Of a stretch of DNA of 64,000 nt, positions 24,830 to 38,294 are shown piece by piece (position 1 is the stretch's first letter; each line of letters opens with the position of its first letter). The notes beneath the pieces were generated by a model, which saw only the letters and a list, made by a program, of their open reading frames with translations, made no database searches and was not told the origin of the DNA. Both the position numbers and the translations under genes were made by a program. Origin of the DNA: Coriaria nepalensis (taxonomy: Eukaryota; Streptophyta; Magnoliopsida; Cucurbitales; Coriariaceae); the NCBI GenBank assembly GCA_027186245.1, contig CP114483.1, positions 16,264,220 to 16,328,219 on the forward strand, given 5' to 3'.

Positions 24830-26934
24830 GAATTCAAACGAATTATATTTTTGCCCTTCAAACATGATTTTCTTACATCACCTGCAATTAATCTATTGAA
24901 GACAACAATGCATTATTTTAGCCTTAAAGAGCATATCATTCAGTGTTTTTAGATCAATAAATAGTTTGAAAGCACTTCGAACTAGTTCTATTTTCGCATT
25001 TAAAACACGACTTTCATGCATGACTTGCAATTGATCTACTGAAGGCAATTGTGCATTTTTTTAGTGTTAAAGTCATATTATTGCATGTCTTTTACTCATT
25101 AAATCATTCTACATCACTTCAGACGAAATTCACCTTTTAAACATGACTTTCGTGCATAACTTGCAGTTGATCTACTGAAGCCAACTATACATTTACTTAG
25201 CCTTAAAATCATGTCATTGAGGCTCTTCTAGTCATTAAGTCATTATAAATGAATTCGACCGAATTATATTTTTGCCCTTCAAACATGATTTTCTTACATA
25301 ACCTGCAATTAATCTATTGAAGACAACAATGCATTATTTTAGCCTTAAAGAGCATATCATTCAGTGTTTTTAGATCAATAAATAGTTTGAAAGCACTTCG
25401 AACTAGTTCTATTTTCGCATTTAAAACACGACTTTCATGCATGACTTGCAATTGATCTACGTAAGGCAACTATGCAATTTTTTAGTGTTAAAGTCAGAGT
25501 ATTGCATCTCTTTTACTCATTAAATCATTCTAAATCACTTCAGACGAAATTCACCTTTTAAACATGACTTTCGTGCATAACTTGCAGTTGATCTATTGAA
25601 GGCAACTATACATTTACTTAGCGTTAAAATCATGTCATTGAGGCTCTTCTAGTAAGTAAATCATTATAAAAGAATTCGAACGAATTATATTTTTGCCCTT
25701 CAAAAATGATTTTCTTACATAACCTGCAATTAATCTATTGAATACAACACCGCATTATTTTAGCCTTAAAGAGCATATCATTCAGTCTTTTCAGATCACT
25801 AAATTGTTCGAAAGCACTTCGAACTAATTCTATTTTCGCATTTAAAACACGACTTTCATGCATAACTTGCAATTGATCTACTGAAGGCAAGTACACATTT
25901 TTTTAGGGTTAAAGTCATATTATTGCATCTCTTTTACTCATTAAATCATTTTAAATCACTTCAGACGAAATTCACCTTTTAAACATGACTTTCGTGCATA
26001 ACTTGCAGTTGATCTATTGAAGGCAACTATACATTTACTTAGCGTTAAAATCATGTCATTGAGGCTCTTCTAGTCAGTAAATCATTATAAATGAATTCGA
26101 ACGAATTATATTTTTGCCCTTCAAAAATGATTTTCTTACATAACCTGCAATTAATCTATTGAATACAACAATGCATTATTTTATCCTTAAAGAGCATATC
26201 ATTCAGTCTTTTCAGATCATTAAATTGTTCGAAAGCACTTCGAACTAATTCTATTTTCGCATTTAAAACACGACTTTCATGCATGACTTGCAATTGATCT
26301 ACTGAAGGCAATTGTGCATTTTTTTAGTGTTAAAGTCATATTATTGCATGTCTTTTACTCATTAAATCATTCTAAATCACTTCAGACGAAATTCACCTTT
26401 TAAACATGACTTTCGTGCATAACTTGCAGTTGATCTACTGAAGGCAACTATACATTTACTTAGCCTTAAAATCATGTCATTGAGGCTCTTCTAGTCATTA
26501 AATCATTATAAATGAATTCAAACGAATTATATTTTTGCCCTTCAAACATGATTTTCTTACATCACCTGCAATTAATCTATTGAAGACAACAATGCATTAT
26601 TTTAGCCTTGAAGAGCATATTATTCAGTCTTTTCAGATCATTAAATTGTTCGAAAGCACTTCGAACTAATTCTATTTTCGCATTTAAAACACGACTTTCA
26701 TGCATGACTTGCAATTGATCTACTGAAGGCAACTATGCATTTTTTTAGTGTTAAAGTCATATTATTGCATCTCTTTTACTCATTAAATCATTCTAAATCA
26801 CTTCAGACGAAATTCACCTTTTAAATATGACTTTCGTGCATAACTTGCAGTTGATCTAGTGAAGGCAACTATACATTTACTTAGGCTTAAAATCATGTCA
26901 TTGAGGCTCTTCTAGTCATTAAATCATTATAAAT
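24830..26934 (+). repeat. Five-unit segment duplicated at 36191-38294
   Basis: This segment matches 36191-38294 at an offset of about 11.36 kb (27 units). Markers in both: CATTAAGTCATT (ending 25239 and 36600), GTCAGAGTATTG, TAAAAGAATTCG, AACACCGCATT, TTTTATCCTTAAAG, and CTTGAAGAGCATATTATTC. Part of it appears a third time from about 42.5 kb. In all three places a four-unit HOR copy, whole or partial, follows. Confidence 0.75.
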
Positions 26935-29900
26935 GAATTCGAACGAATTATATTTTTGCCCTTCAGAAATGATTTTCTTACATAACCTGCAATTAATCTA
27001 TTGAAGACAACAATGCATTATTTTAGCCTTAAAGAGCATATCATTCAGTCTTTTTAGATCATTAAATTGTTTGAAAGCACTTCGAACTAATTCTATTTTC
27101 GCATTTAAAACACGACTTTGATGCATAACTTGCAATTGATCTACTGAAGGCAAGTACACATTTTTTTAGTGTTAAAGTCATATTATTGCATCTCTTTTAC
27201 TCACTAAATAATTCTAAATCACTTCAGACGAAATTCACCTTTTAAACATGACTTTCGTGCATAACTTGCAGTTGATCTATTGAAGGCAACTATACATTTA
27301 CTTAGCGTTAAAATCATGTCATTGAGGCTCTTCTAGTAAGTAAATCATTATAAAAGAATTCGAACGAATTATATTTTTGCCCTTCAAAAATGATTTTCTT
27401 ACATAACCTGCAATTAATCTATTGAATACAACACCGCATTATTTTAGCCTTAAAGAGCATATCATTCAGTCTTTTCAGATCACTAAATTGTTCGAAAGCA
27501 CTTCGAACTAATTCTATTTTCGCATTTAAAACACGACTTTCATGCATAACTTGCAATTGATCTACTGAAGGCAAGTACACATTTTTTTAGGGTTAAAGTC
27601 ATATTATTGCATCTCTTTTACTCATTAAATCATTCTAAATCACTTCAGACGAAATTCACCTTTTAAACATGACTTTCGTGCATAACTTGCAGTTGATCTA
27701 TTGAAGCCAACTATACATTTACTTAGCCTTAAAATCATGTCATTGAGGCTCTTCTAGTCATTAAATCATTATAAATGAATTCGACCGAATTATATTTTTG
27801 CCCTTCAAACATGATTTTCTTACATCACCTGCAATTAATCTATTGAAGACAACAATGCATTATTTTAGCCTTAAAGAGCATATCATTCAGTCTTTTTAGA
27901 TCATTAAATTGTTTGAAAGCACTTCGAACTAGTTCTATTTTCGCATTTAAAACACGACTTTCATGCATGACTTGCAATTGATCTACTGAAGGCAACTATG
28001 CATTTTTTTAGTGTTAAAGTCATATTATTGCATCTCTTTTACTCATTAAATCATTCTACATCACTTCAGACGAAATTCACCGTTTAAACATGTCTTTCGT
28101 GCATAACTTGCAGTTGATCTACTGAAGCCAACTATACATTTACTTAGCCTTAAAATCATGTCATTGAGGCTCTTCTAGTCATTAAATCATTATAAATGAA
28201 TTCGACCGAATTATATTTTTGCCCTTCAAACATGATTTTCTTACATAACCTGCAATTAATCTATTGAAGACAACAATGCATTATTTTAGCCTTAAAGAGC
28301 ATATCATTCAGTCTTTTTAGATCAATAAATAGTTTCAAAGCACTTAGAACTTGTTCTATTTTCGCATTTAAAACACGACTTTCATGCATGACTTGCAATT
28401 GATCTACTGAAGGCAACTATGCATTTTTTTAGTATTAAAGTCATATTATTGCATCTCTTTTACTCATTAAATCATTCTAAACACTTCAGACGAAATTCAC
28501 CTTTTAAACATGACTTTCGTGCATAACTTGCAGTTGATCTAGTGAAGGCAACTATACATTTACTTAGGCTTAAAATCATGTCATTGAGGCTCTTCTAGTC
28601 ATTAAATCATTATAAATGAATTCGAACGAATTATATTTTTGCCCTTCAGAAATGATTTTCTTACATAACCTGCAATTAATCTATTGAAGACAACAATGCA
28701 TTATTTTAGCCTTAAAGAGCATATCATTCAGTCTTTTTAGATCATTAAATTGTTTGAAAGCACTTCGAACTAATTCTATTTTCGCATTTAAAACACGACT
28801 TTGATGCATAACTTGCAATTGATCTACTGAAGGCAAGTACACATTTTTTTAGTGTTAAAGTCATATTATTGCATCTCTTTTACTCACTAAATAATTCTAA
28901 ATCACTTCAGACGAAATTCACCTTTTAAACATGACTTTCGTGCATAACTTGCAGTTGATCTATTGAAGGCAACTATACATTTACTTAGCGTTAAAATCAT
29001 GTCATTGAGGCTCTTCTAGTAAGTAAATCATTATAAAAGAATTCGAACGAATTATATTTTTGCCCTTCAAAAATGATTTTCTTACATAACCTGCAATTAA
29101 TCTATTAAATACAACACCGCATTATTTTAGCCTTAAAGAGCATATCATTCAGTCTTTTCAGATCACTAAATTGTTCGAAAGCACTTCGAACTAATTCTAT
29201 TTTCGCATTTAAAACACGACTTTCATGCATAACTTGCAATTGATCTACTGAAGGCAAGTACACATTTTTTTAGGGTTAAAGTCATATTATTGCATCTCTT
29301 TTACTCATTAAATCATTCTAAATCACTTCAGACGAAATTCATTTTTTAAACATGACTTTCGTGCATAACTTGCAGTTGATCTATTGAAGCCAACTATACA
29401 TTTACTTAGCCTTAAAATCATGTCATTGAGGCTCTTCTAGTCATTAAATCATTATAAATGAATTCGACCGAATTATATTTTTGCCCTTCAAACATGATTT
29501 TCTTACATCACCTGCAATTAATCTATTGAAGACAACAATGCATTATTTTAGCCTTAAAGAGCATATCATTCAGTCTTTTTAGATCATTAAATTGTTTGAA
29601 AGCACTTCGAACTAGTTCTATTTTCGCATTTAAAACACGACTTTCATGCATGACTTGCAATTGATCTACTGAAGGCAACTATGCATTTTTTTAGTGTTAA
29701 AGTCATATTATTGCATCTCTTTTACTCATTAAATCATTCTACATCACTTCAGACGAAATTCACCGTTTAAACATGACTTTCGTGCATAACTTGCAGTTGA
29801 TCTACTGAAGCCAACTATACATTTACTTAGCCTTAAAATCATGTCATTGAGGCTCTTCTAGTCATTAAATCATTATAAATGAATTCGACCGAATTATATT

Positions 29901-32900
29901 TTTGCCCTTCAAACATGATTTTCTTACATAACCTGCAATTAATCTATTGAAGACAACAATGCATTATTTTAGCCTTAAAGAGCATATCATTCAGTCTTTT
30001 TAGATCAATAAATAGTTTCAAAGCACTTAGAACTTGTTCTATTTTCGCATTTAAAACACGACTTTCATGCATGACTTGCAATTGATCTACTGAAGGCAAC
30101 TATGCATTTTTTTAGTATTAAAGTCATATTATTGCATCTCTTTTACTCATTAAATCATTCTAAACACTTCAGACGAAATTCACCTTTTAAACATGACTTT
30201 CGTGCATAACTTGCAGTTGATCTAGTGAAGGCAACTATACATTTACTTAGGCTTAAAATCATGTCATTGAGGCTCTTCTAGTCATTAAATCATTATAAAT
30301 GAATTCGAACGAATTATATTTTTGCCCTTCAGAAATGATTTTCTTACATAACCTGCAATTAATCTATTGAAGACAACAATGCATTATTTTAGCCTTAAAG
30401 AGCATATCATTCAGTCTTTTTAGATCATTAAATTGTTTGAAAGCACTTCGAACTAATTCTATTTTCGCATTTAAAACACGACTTTGATGCATAACTTGCA
30501 ATTGATCTACTGAAGGCAAGTACACATTTTTTTAGTGTTAAAGTCATATTATTGCATCTCTTTTACTTACTAAATAATTCTAAATCACTTCAGACGAAAT
30601 TCACCTTTTAAACATGACTTTCGTGCATAACTTGCAGTTGATCTATTGAAGGCAACTATACATTTACTTAGCGTTAAAATCATGTCATTGAGGCTCTTCT
30701 AGTAAGTAAATCATTATAAAAGAATTCGAACGAATTATATTTTTGCCCTTCAAAAATGATTTTCTTACATAACCTGCAATTAATCTATTGAATACAACAC
30801 CGCATTATTTTAGCCTTAAAGAGCATATCATTCAGTCTTTTCAGATCACTAAATTGTTCGAAAGCACTTCGAACTAATTCTATTTTCGCATTTAAAACAC
30901 GACTTTCATGCATAACTTGCAATTGATCTACTGAAGGCAAGTACACATTTTTTTAGGGTTAAAGTCATATTATTGCATCTCTTTTACTCATTAAATCATT
31001 CTAAATCACTTCAGACGAAATTCACCTTTTAAACATGACTTTCGTGCATAACTTGCAGTTGATCTATTGAAGCCAACTATACATTTACTTAGCCTTAAAA
31101 TCATGTCATTGAGGCTCTTCTAGTCATTAAATCATTATAAATGAATTCGACCGAATTATATTTTTGCCCTTCAAACATGATTTTCTTACATCACCTGCAA
31201 TTAATCTATTGAAGACAACAATGCATTATTTTAGCCTTAAAGAGCATATCATTCAGTCTTTTTAGATCATTAAATTGTTTGAAAGCACTTCGAACTAGTT
31301 CTATTTTCGCATTTAAAACACGACTTTCATGCATGACTTGCAATTGATCTACTGAAGGCAACTATGCATTTTTTTAGTGTTAAAGTCATATTATTGCATC
31401 TCTTTTACTCATTAAATCATTCTACATCACTTCAGACGAAATTCACCGTTTAAACATGACTTTCGTGCATAACTTGCAGTTGATCTACTGAAGCCAACTA
31501 TACATTTACTTAGCCTTAAAATCATGTCATTGAGGCTCTTCTAGTCATTAAATCATTATAAATGAATTCGACCGAATTATATTTTTGCCCTTCAAACATG
31601 ATTTTCTTACATAACCTGCAATTAATCTATTGAAGACAACAATGCATTATTTTAGCCTTAAAGAGCATATCATTCAGTCTTTTTAGATCAATAAATAGTT
31701 TCAAAGCACTTAGAACTTGTTCTATTTTCGCATTTAAAACACGACTTTCATGCATGACTTGCAATTGATCTACTGAAGGCAACTATGCATTTTTTTAGTA
31801 TTAAAGTCATATTATTGCATCTCTTTTACTCATTAAATCATTCTAAACACTTCAGACGAAATTCACCTTTTAAACATGACTTTCGTGCATAACTTGCAGT
31901 TGATCTAGTGAAGGCAACTATACATTTACTTAGGCTTAAAATCATGTCATTGAGGCTCTTCTAGTCATTAAATCATTATAAATGAATTCGAACGAATTAT
32001 ATTTTTGCCCTTCAGAAATGATTTTCTTACATAACCTGCAATTAATCTATTGAAGACAACAATGCATTATTTTAGCCTTAAAGAGCATATCATTCAGTCT
32101 TTTTAGATCATTAAATTGTTTGAAAGCACTTCGAACTAATTCTATTTTCGCATTTAAAACACGACTTTGATGCATAACTTGCAATTGATCTACTGAAGGC
32201 AAGTACACATTTTTTTAGTGTTAAAGTCATATTATTGCATCTCTTTTACTCACTAAATAATTCTAAATCACTTCAGACGAAATTCACCTTTTAAACATGA
32301 CTTTCGTGCATAACTTGCAGTTGATCTATTGAAGGCAACTATACATTTACTTAGCGTTAAAATCATGTCATTGAGGCTCTTCTAGTAAGTAAATCATTAT
32401 AAAAGAATTCGAACGAATTATATTTTTGCCCTTCAAAAATGATTTTCTTACATAACCTGCAATTAATCTATTAAATACAACACCGCATTATTTTAGCCTT
32501 AAAGAGCATATCATTCAGTCTTTTCAGATCACTAAATTGTTCGAAAGCACTTCGAACTAATTCTATTTTCGCATTTAAAACACGACTTTCATGCATAACT
32601 TGCAATTGATCTACTGAAGGCAAGTACACATTTTTTTAGGGTTAAAGTCATATTATTGCATCTCTTTTACTCATTAAATCATTCTAAATCACTTCAGACG
32701 AAATTCATTTTTTAAACATGACTTTCGTGCATAACTTGCAGTTGATCTATTGAAGCCAACTATACATTTACTTAGCCTTAAAATCATGTCATTGAGGCTC
32801 TTCTAGTCATTAAATCATTATAAATGAATTCGACCGAATTATATTTTTGCCCTTCAAACATGATTTTCTTACATCACCTGCAATTAATCTATTGAAGACA

Positions 32901-35349
32901 ACAATGCATTATTTTAGCCTTAAAGAGCATATCATTCAGTCTTTTTAGATCATTAAATTGTTTGAAAGCACTTCGAACTAGTTCTATTTTCGCATTTAAA
33001 ACACGACTTTCATGCATGACTTGCAATTGATCTACTGAAGGCAACTATGCATTTTTTTAGTGTTAAAGTCATATTATTGCATCTCTTTTACTCATTAAAT
33101 CATTCTACATCACTTCAGACGAAATTCACCGTTTAAACATGACATTCGTGCATAACTTGCAGTTGATCTACTGAAGCCAACTATACATTTACTTAGCCTT
33201 AAAATCATGTCATTGAGGCTCTTCTAGTCATTAAATCATTATAAATGAATTCGACCGAATTATATTTTTGCCCTTCAAACATGATTTTCTTACATAACCT
33301 GCAATTAATCTATTGAAGACAACAATGCATTATTTTAGCCTTAAAGAGCATATCATTCAGTCTTTTTAGATCAATAAATAGTTTCAAAGCACTTAGAACT
33401 TGTTCTATTTTCGCATTTAAAACACGACTTTCATGCATGACTTGCAATTGATCTACTGAAGGCAACTATGCATTTTTTTAGTATTAAAGTCATATTATTG
33501 CATCTCTTTTACTCATTAAATCATTCTAAACACTTCAGACGAAATTCACCTTTTAAACATGACTTTCGTGCATAACTTGCAGTTGATCTAGTGAAGGCAA
33601 CTATACATTTACTTAGGCTTAAAATCATGTCATTGAGGCTCTTCTAGTCATTAAATCATTATAAATGAATTCGAACGAATTATATTTTTGCCCTTCAGAA
33701 ATGATTTTCTTACATAACCTGCAATTAATCTATTGAAGACAACAATGCATTATTTTAGCCTTAAAGAGCATATCATTCAGTCTTTTTAGATCATTAAATT
33801 GTTTGAAAGCACTTCGAACTAATTCTATTTTCGCATTTAAAACACGACTTTGATGCATAACTTGCAATTGATCTACTGAAGGCAAGTACACATTTTTTTA
33901 GTGTTAAAGTCATATTATTGCATCTCTTTTACTTACTAAATAATTCTAAATCACTTCAGACGAAATTCACCTTTTAAACATGACTTTCGTGCATAACTTG
34001 CAGTTGATCTATTGAAGGCAACTATACATTTACTTAGCGTTAAAATCATGTCATTGAGGCTCTTCTAGTAAGTAAATCATTATAAAAGAATTCGAACGAA
34101 TTATATTTTTGCCCTTCAAAAATGATTTTCTTACATAACCTGCAATTAATCTATTGAATACAACACCGCATTATTTTAGCCTTAAAGAGCATATTATTCA
34201 GTCTTTTCAGATCACTAAATTGTTCGAAAGCACTTCGAACTAATTCTATTTTCGCATTTAAAACACGACTTTCATGCATAACTTGCAATTGATCTACTGA
34301 AGGCAAGTACACATTTTTTTAGGGTTAAAGTCATATTATTGCATCTCTTTTACTCATTAAATCATTCTAAATTACTTCAGACGAAATTCACCTTTTAAAC
34401 ATGACTTTCGTGCATAACTTGCAGTTGATCTATTGAAGCCAACTATACATTTACTTAGCCTTAAAATCATGTCATTGAGGCTCTTCTAGTCATTAAATCA
34501 TTATAAATGAATTCGACCGAATTATATTTTTGCCCTTCAAACATGATTTTCTTACATCACCTGCAATTAATCTATTGAAGACAACAATGCATTATTTTAG
34601 CCTTAAAGAGCATATCATTCAGTCTTTTTAGATCATTAAATTGTTTGAAAGCACTTCGAACTAGTTCTATTTTCGCATTTAAAACACGACTTTCATGCAT
34701 GACTTGCAATTGATCTACTGAAGGCAACTATGCATTTTTTTAGTGTTAAAGTCATATTATTGCATCTCTTTTACTCATTAAATCATTCTACATCACTTCA
34801 GACGAAATTCACCGTTTAAACATGACTTTCGTGCATAACTTGCAGTTGATCTACTGAAGCATACTATACATTTACTTAGCCTTAAAATCATGTCATTGAG
34901 GCTCTTCTAGTCATTAAATCATTATAAATGAATTCGACCGAATTATATTTTTGCCCTTCAAACATGATTTTCTTACATAACCTGCAATTAATCTATTGAA
35001 GACAACAATGCATTATTTTAGCCTTAAAGAGCATATCATTCAGTCTTTTTAGATCAATAAATAGTTTCAAAGCACTTAGAACTTGTTCTATTTTCGCATT
35101 TAAAACACGACTTTCATGCATGACTTGCAATTGATCTACTGAAGGCAACTATGCATTTTTTTAGTATTAAAGTCATATTATTGCATCTCTTTTACTCATT
35201 AAATCATTCTAAACACTTCAGACGAAATTCACCTTTTAAACATGACTTTCGTGCATAACTTGCAGTTGATCTAGTGAAGGCAACTATACATTTACTTAGG
35301 CTTAAAATCATGTCATTGAGGCTCTTCTAGTCATTAAATAATTATAAAT
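26935..35349 (+). repeat. Four-unit HOR a-b-c-d, 1683 bp, five tandem copies
   Basis: Copies start at 26935, 28618, 30301, 31984 and 33667, exactly 1683 bp apart. Unit a has CCTTCAGAAATG, GACTTTGATGC and CTAAATAATTC and ends GTAAGTAAATC. Unit b has TAAAAGAATTCG, AACACCGC, AGATCACTAAATTG and TTTTAGGGTTAAAG. Unit c has GAATTCGACCG and CACCGTTTAAAC. Unit d has AATAGTTTCAAAGCACTTAG, TTTAGTATTAAAG, TCTAAACACTTC (one base short) and TTAGGCTTAAAA. The short d unit explains 1683 rather than 1684. Differences between copies are rare, so this is the most homogeneous block in the window. Confidence 0.92.
28618..35349 (+). repeat. Duplicated pair of HOR copies (3366-bp period)
   Basis: Within the a-b-c-d block, copies 2 and 4 share TCTATTAAATACAACACCGC (29101 and 32468) and GAAATTCATTTTTTAAAC in unit b, while copies 3 and 5 share ACTTACTAAATAATTC in unit a (near 30566 and 33931). 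So 28618-31983 and 31984-35349 form a tandem duplication of two HOR copies, nested above the 1683-bp level. Confidence 0.8.
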
Positions 35350-38294
35350 GAATTCGAACGAATTATATTTTTGCCCTTCAGAAATGATTTTCTTACATAA
35401 CCTGCAATTAATCTATTGAAGACAACAATGCATTATTTTAGCCTTAAAGAGCATATCATTCAGTCTTTTTAGATCATTAAATTGTTTGAAAGCACTTCGA
35501 ACTAATTCTATTTTCGCATTTAAAACACGACTTTGATGCATAACTTGCAATTGATCTACTGAACGCAAGTACACATTTTTTTAGTGTTAAAGTCATATTA
35601 TTGCATCTCTTTTACTCACTAAATAATTCTAAATCACTTCAGACGAAATTCACCTTTTAAACATGACTTTCGTGCATAACTTGCAGTTGATCTATTGAAG
35701 GCAACTATACATTTACTTAGCCTTAAAATCATGTCATTGAGGCTCTTCTAGTCATTAAATCATTATAAATGAATTCGACCGAATTATATTTTTGCCCTTC
35801 AAACATGATTTTCTTACATCACCTGCAATTAATCTATTGAAGACAACAATGCATTATTTTAGCCTTAAAGAGCATATCATTCAGTCTTTTTAGATCATTA
35901 AATTGTTTGAAAGCACTTCGAACTAGTTCTATTTTCGCATTTAAAACACGACTTTCATGCATGACTTGCAATTTATCTACTGAAGGCAATTGCGCATTTT
36001 TTTAGTGTTAAAGTCATATTATTGCATGTCTTTTACTCATTAAATCATTCTACATCACTTCAGACGAAATTCACCTTTTAAAGATGACTTTCGTGCATAA
36101 CTTGCAGTTGATCTACTGAAGGCAACTATACATTTACTTAGCGTTAAAATCATGTCATTGAGGCTCTTCTAGTTATTAAATCATTATAAATGAATTCAAA
36201 CGAATTATATTTTTGCCCTTCAACATGATTTTCTTACATCACCTGCAATTAATCTATTGAAGACAACAATGCATTATTTTAGCCTTAAAGAGCATATCAT
36301 TCAGTCTTTTTAGATCAATAAATAGTTTGAAAGCACTTCGAACTAGTTCTATTTTCGCATTTAAAACACGACTTTCATGCATGACTTGCAATTGATCTAC
36401 TGAAGGCAATTGTGCATTTTTGTAGTGTTAAAGTCATATTATTGCATGTCTTTTACTCATTAAATCATTCTACATCACTTCAGACGAAATTCACCTTTTA
36501 AACATGACTTTCGTGCATAACTTGCAGTTGATCTACTGAAGCCAACTATACATTTACTTAGCCTTAAAATCATGTCATTGAGGCTCTTCTAGTCATTAAG
36601 TCATTATAAATGAATTCGACCGAATTATATTTTTGCCCTTCAAACATGATTTTCTTACATAACCTGCAATTAATCTATTGAAGAGAACAATGCATTATTT
36701 TAGCCTTAAAGAGCATATCATTCAATGTTTTTAGATCAATAAATAGTTTGAAAGCACTTCGAACTAGTTCTATTTTCGCATTTAAAACACGACTTTCATG
36801 CATGACTTGCAATTGATCTACTGAAGGCAACTATGCATTTTTTTAGTGTTAAAGTCAGAGTATTGCATCTCTTTTACTCATTAAATCATTCTAAATCACT
36901 TCAGACGAAATTCACCTTTTAAACATGACTTTCGTGCATAACTTGCAGTTGATCTATTGAAGGCAACTATACATTTACTTAGCGTTAAAATCATGTATTG
37001 AGGCTCTTCTAGTAAGTAAATCATTATAAAAGAATTCGAACGAATTATATTTTTGCCCTTCAAAAATGATTTTCTTACATAACCTGCAATTAATCTATTG
37101 AATACAACACCGCATTATTTTAGCCTTAAAGAGCATATCATTCAGTCTTTTCAGATCACTAAATTGTTCGAAAGCACTTCGAACTAATTCTATTTTCGCA
37201 TTTAAAACACGACTTTCATGCATAACTTGCAATTGATCTACTGAAGGCAAGTACACATTTTTTTAGGGTTAAAGTCATATTATTGCATCTCTTTTACTCA
37301 TTAAATCATTCTAAATCACTTCAGACGAAATTCACCTTTTAAACATGACTTTCGTGCATAACTTGCAGTTGATCTATTGAAGGCAACTATACATTTACTT
37401 AGCGTTAAAATCATGTCATTGAGGCTCTTCTAGTCAGTAAATCATTATAAATGAATTCGAACGAATTATATTTTTGCCCTTCAAAAATGATTTTCTTACA
37501 TAACCTGCAATTAATCTATTGAATACAACAATGCATTATTTTATCCTTAAAGAGCATATCATTCAGTTTTTTCAGATCATTAAATTGTTCGAAAGCACTT
37601 CGAACTAATTCTATTTTCGCATTTAAAACACGACTTTCATGCATGACTTGCAATTGATCTACTGAAGGCAATTATGCATTTTTTTAGTGTTAAAGTCATA
37701 TTATTGCATGTCTTTTACTCATTAAATCATTCTAAATCACTTCAGACGAAATTCACCTTTTAAACATGACTTTCGTGCATAACTTGCAGTTGATCTACTG
37801 AAGGCAACTATACATTTACTTAGCCTTAAAATCATGTCATTGAGGCTCTTCTAGTCATTAAATCATTATAAATGAATTCAAACGAATTATATTTTTGCCC
37901 TTCAAACATGATTTTCTTACATCACCTGCAATTAATCTATTGAAGACAACAATGCATTATTTTAGCCTTGAAGAGCATATTATTCAGTCTTTTCAGATCA
38001 TTAAATTGTTCGAAAGCACTTCGAACTAATTCTATTTTCGCATTTAAAACACGACTTTCATGCATGACTTGCAATTGATCTACTGAAGGCAACTATGCAT
38101 TTTTTTAGTGTTAAAGTCATATTATTGCATCTCTTTTACTCATTAAATCATTCTAAATCACTTCAGACGAAATTCACCTTTTAAACATGACTTTCGTGCA
38201 TAACTTGCAGTTGATCTAGTGAAGGCAACTATACATTTACTTAGGCTTAAAATCATGTCATTGAGGCTCTTCTAGTCATTAAATCATTATAAAT
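35350..38294 (+). repeat. Seven-unit block between HOR arrays
   Basis: It starts with an a-type unit carrying CTGAACGCAAG, which then joins a GAATTCGACC unit with TGCAATTTATC, AATTGCGC and AAAGATGAC. From 36191 it copies the 24830-26934 segment. The unit at 36191 has lost one A (CTTCAACATG) and that at 36612 has lost one C (CATGTATTGAGG). About 1.95 kb from 35350 is repeated from 41661 at an offset of 6311-6313 bp. Confidence 0.75.
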
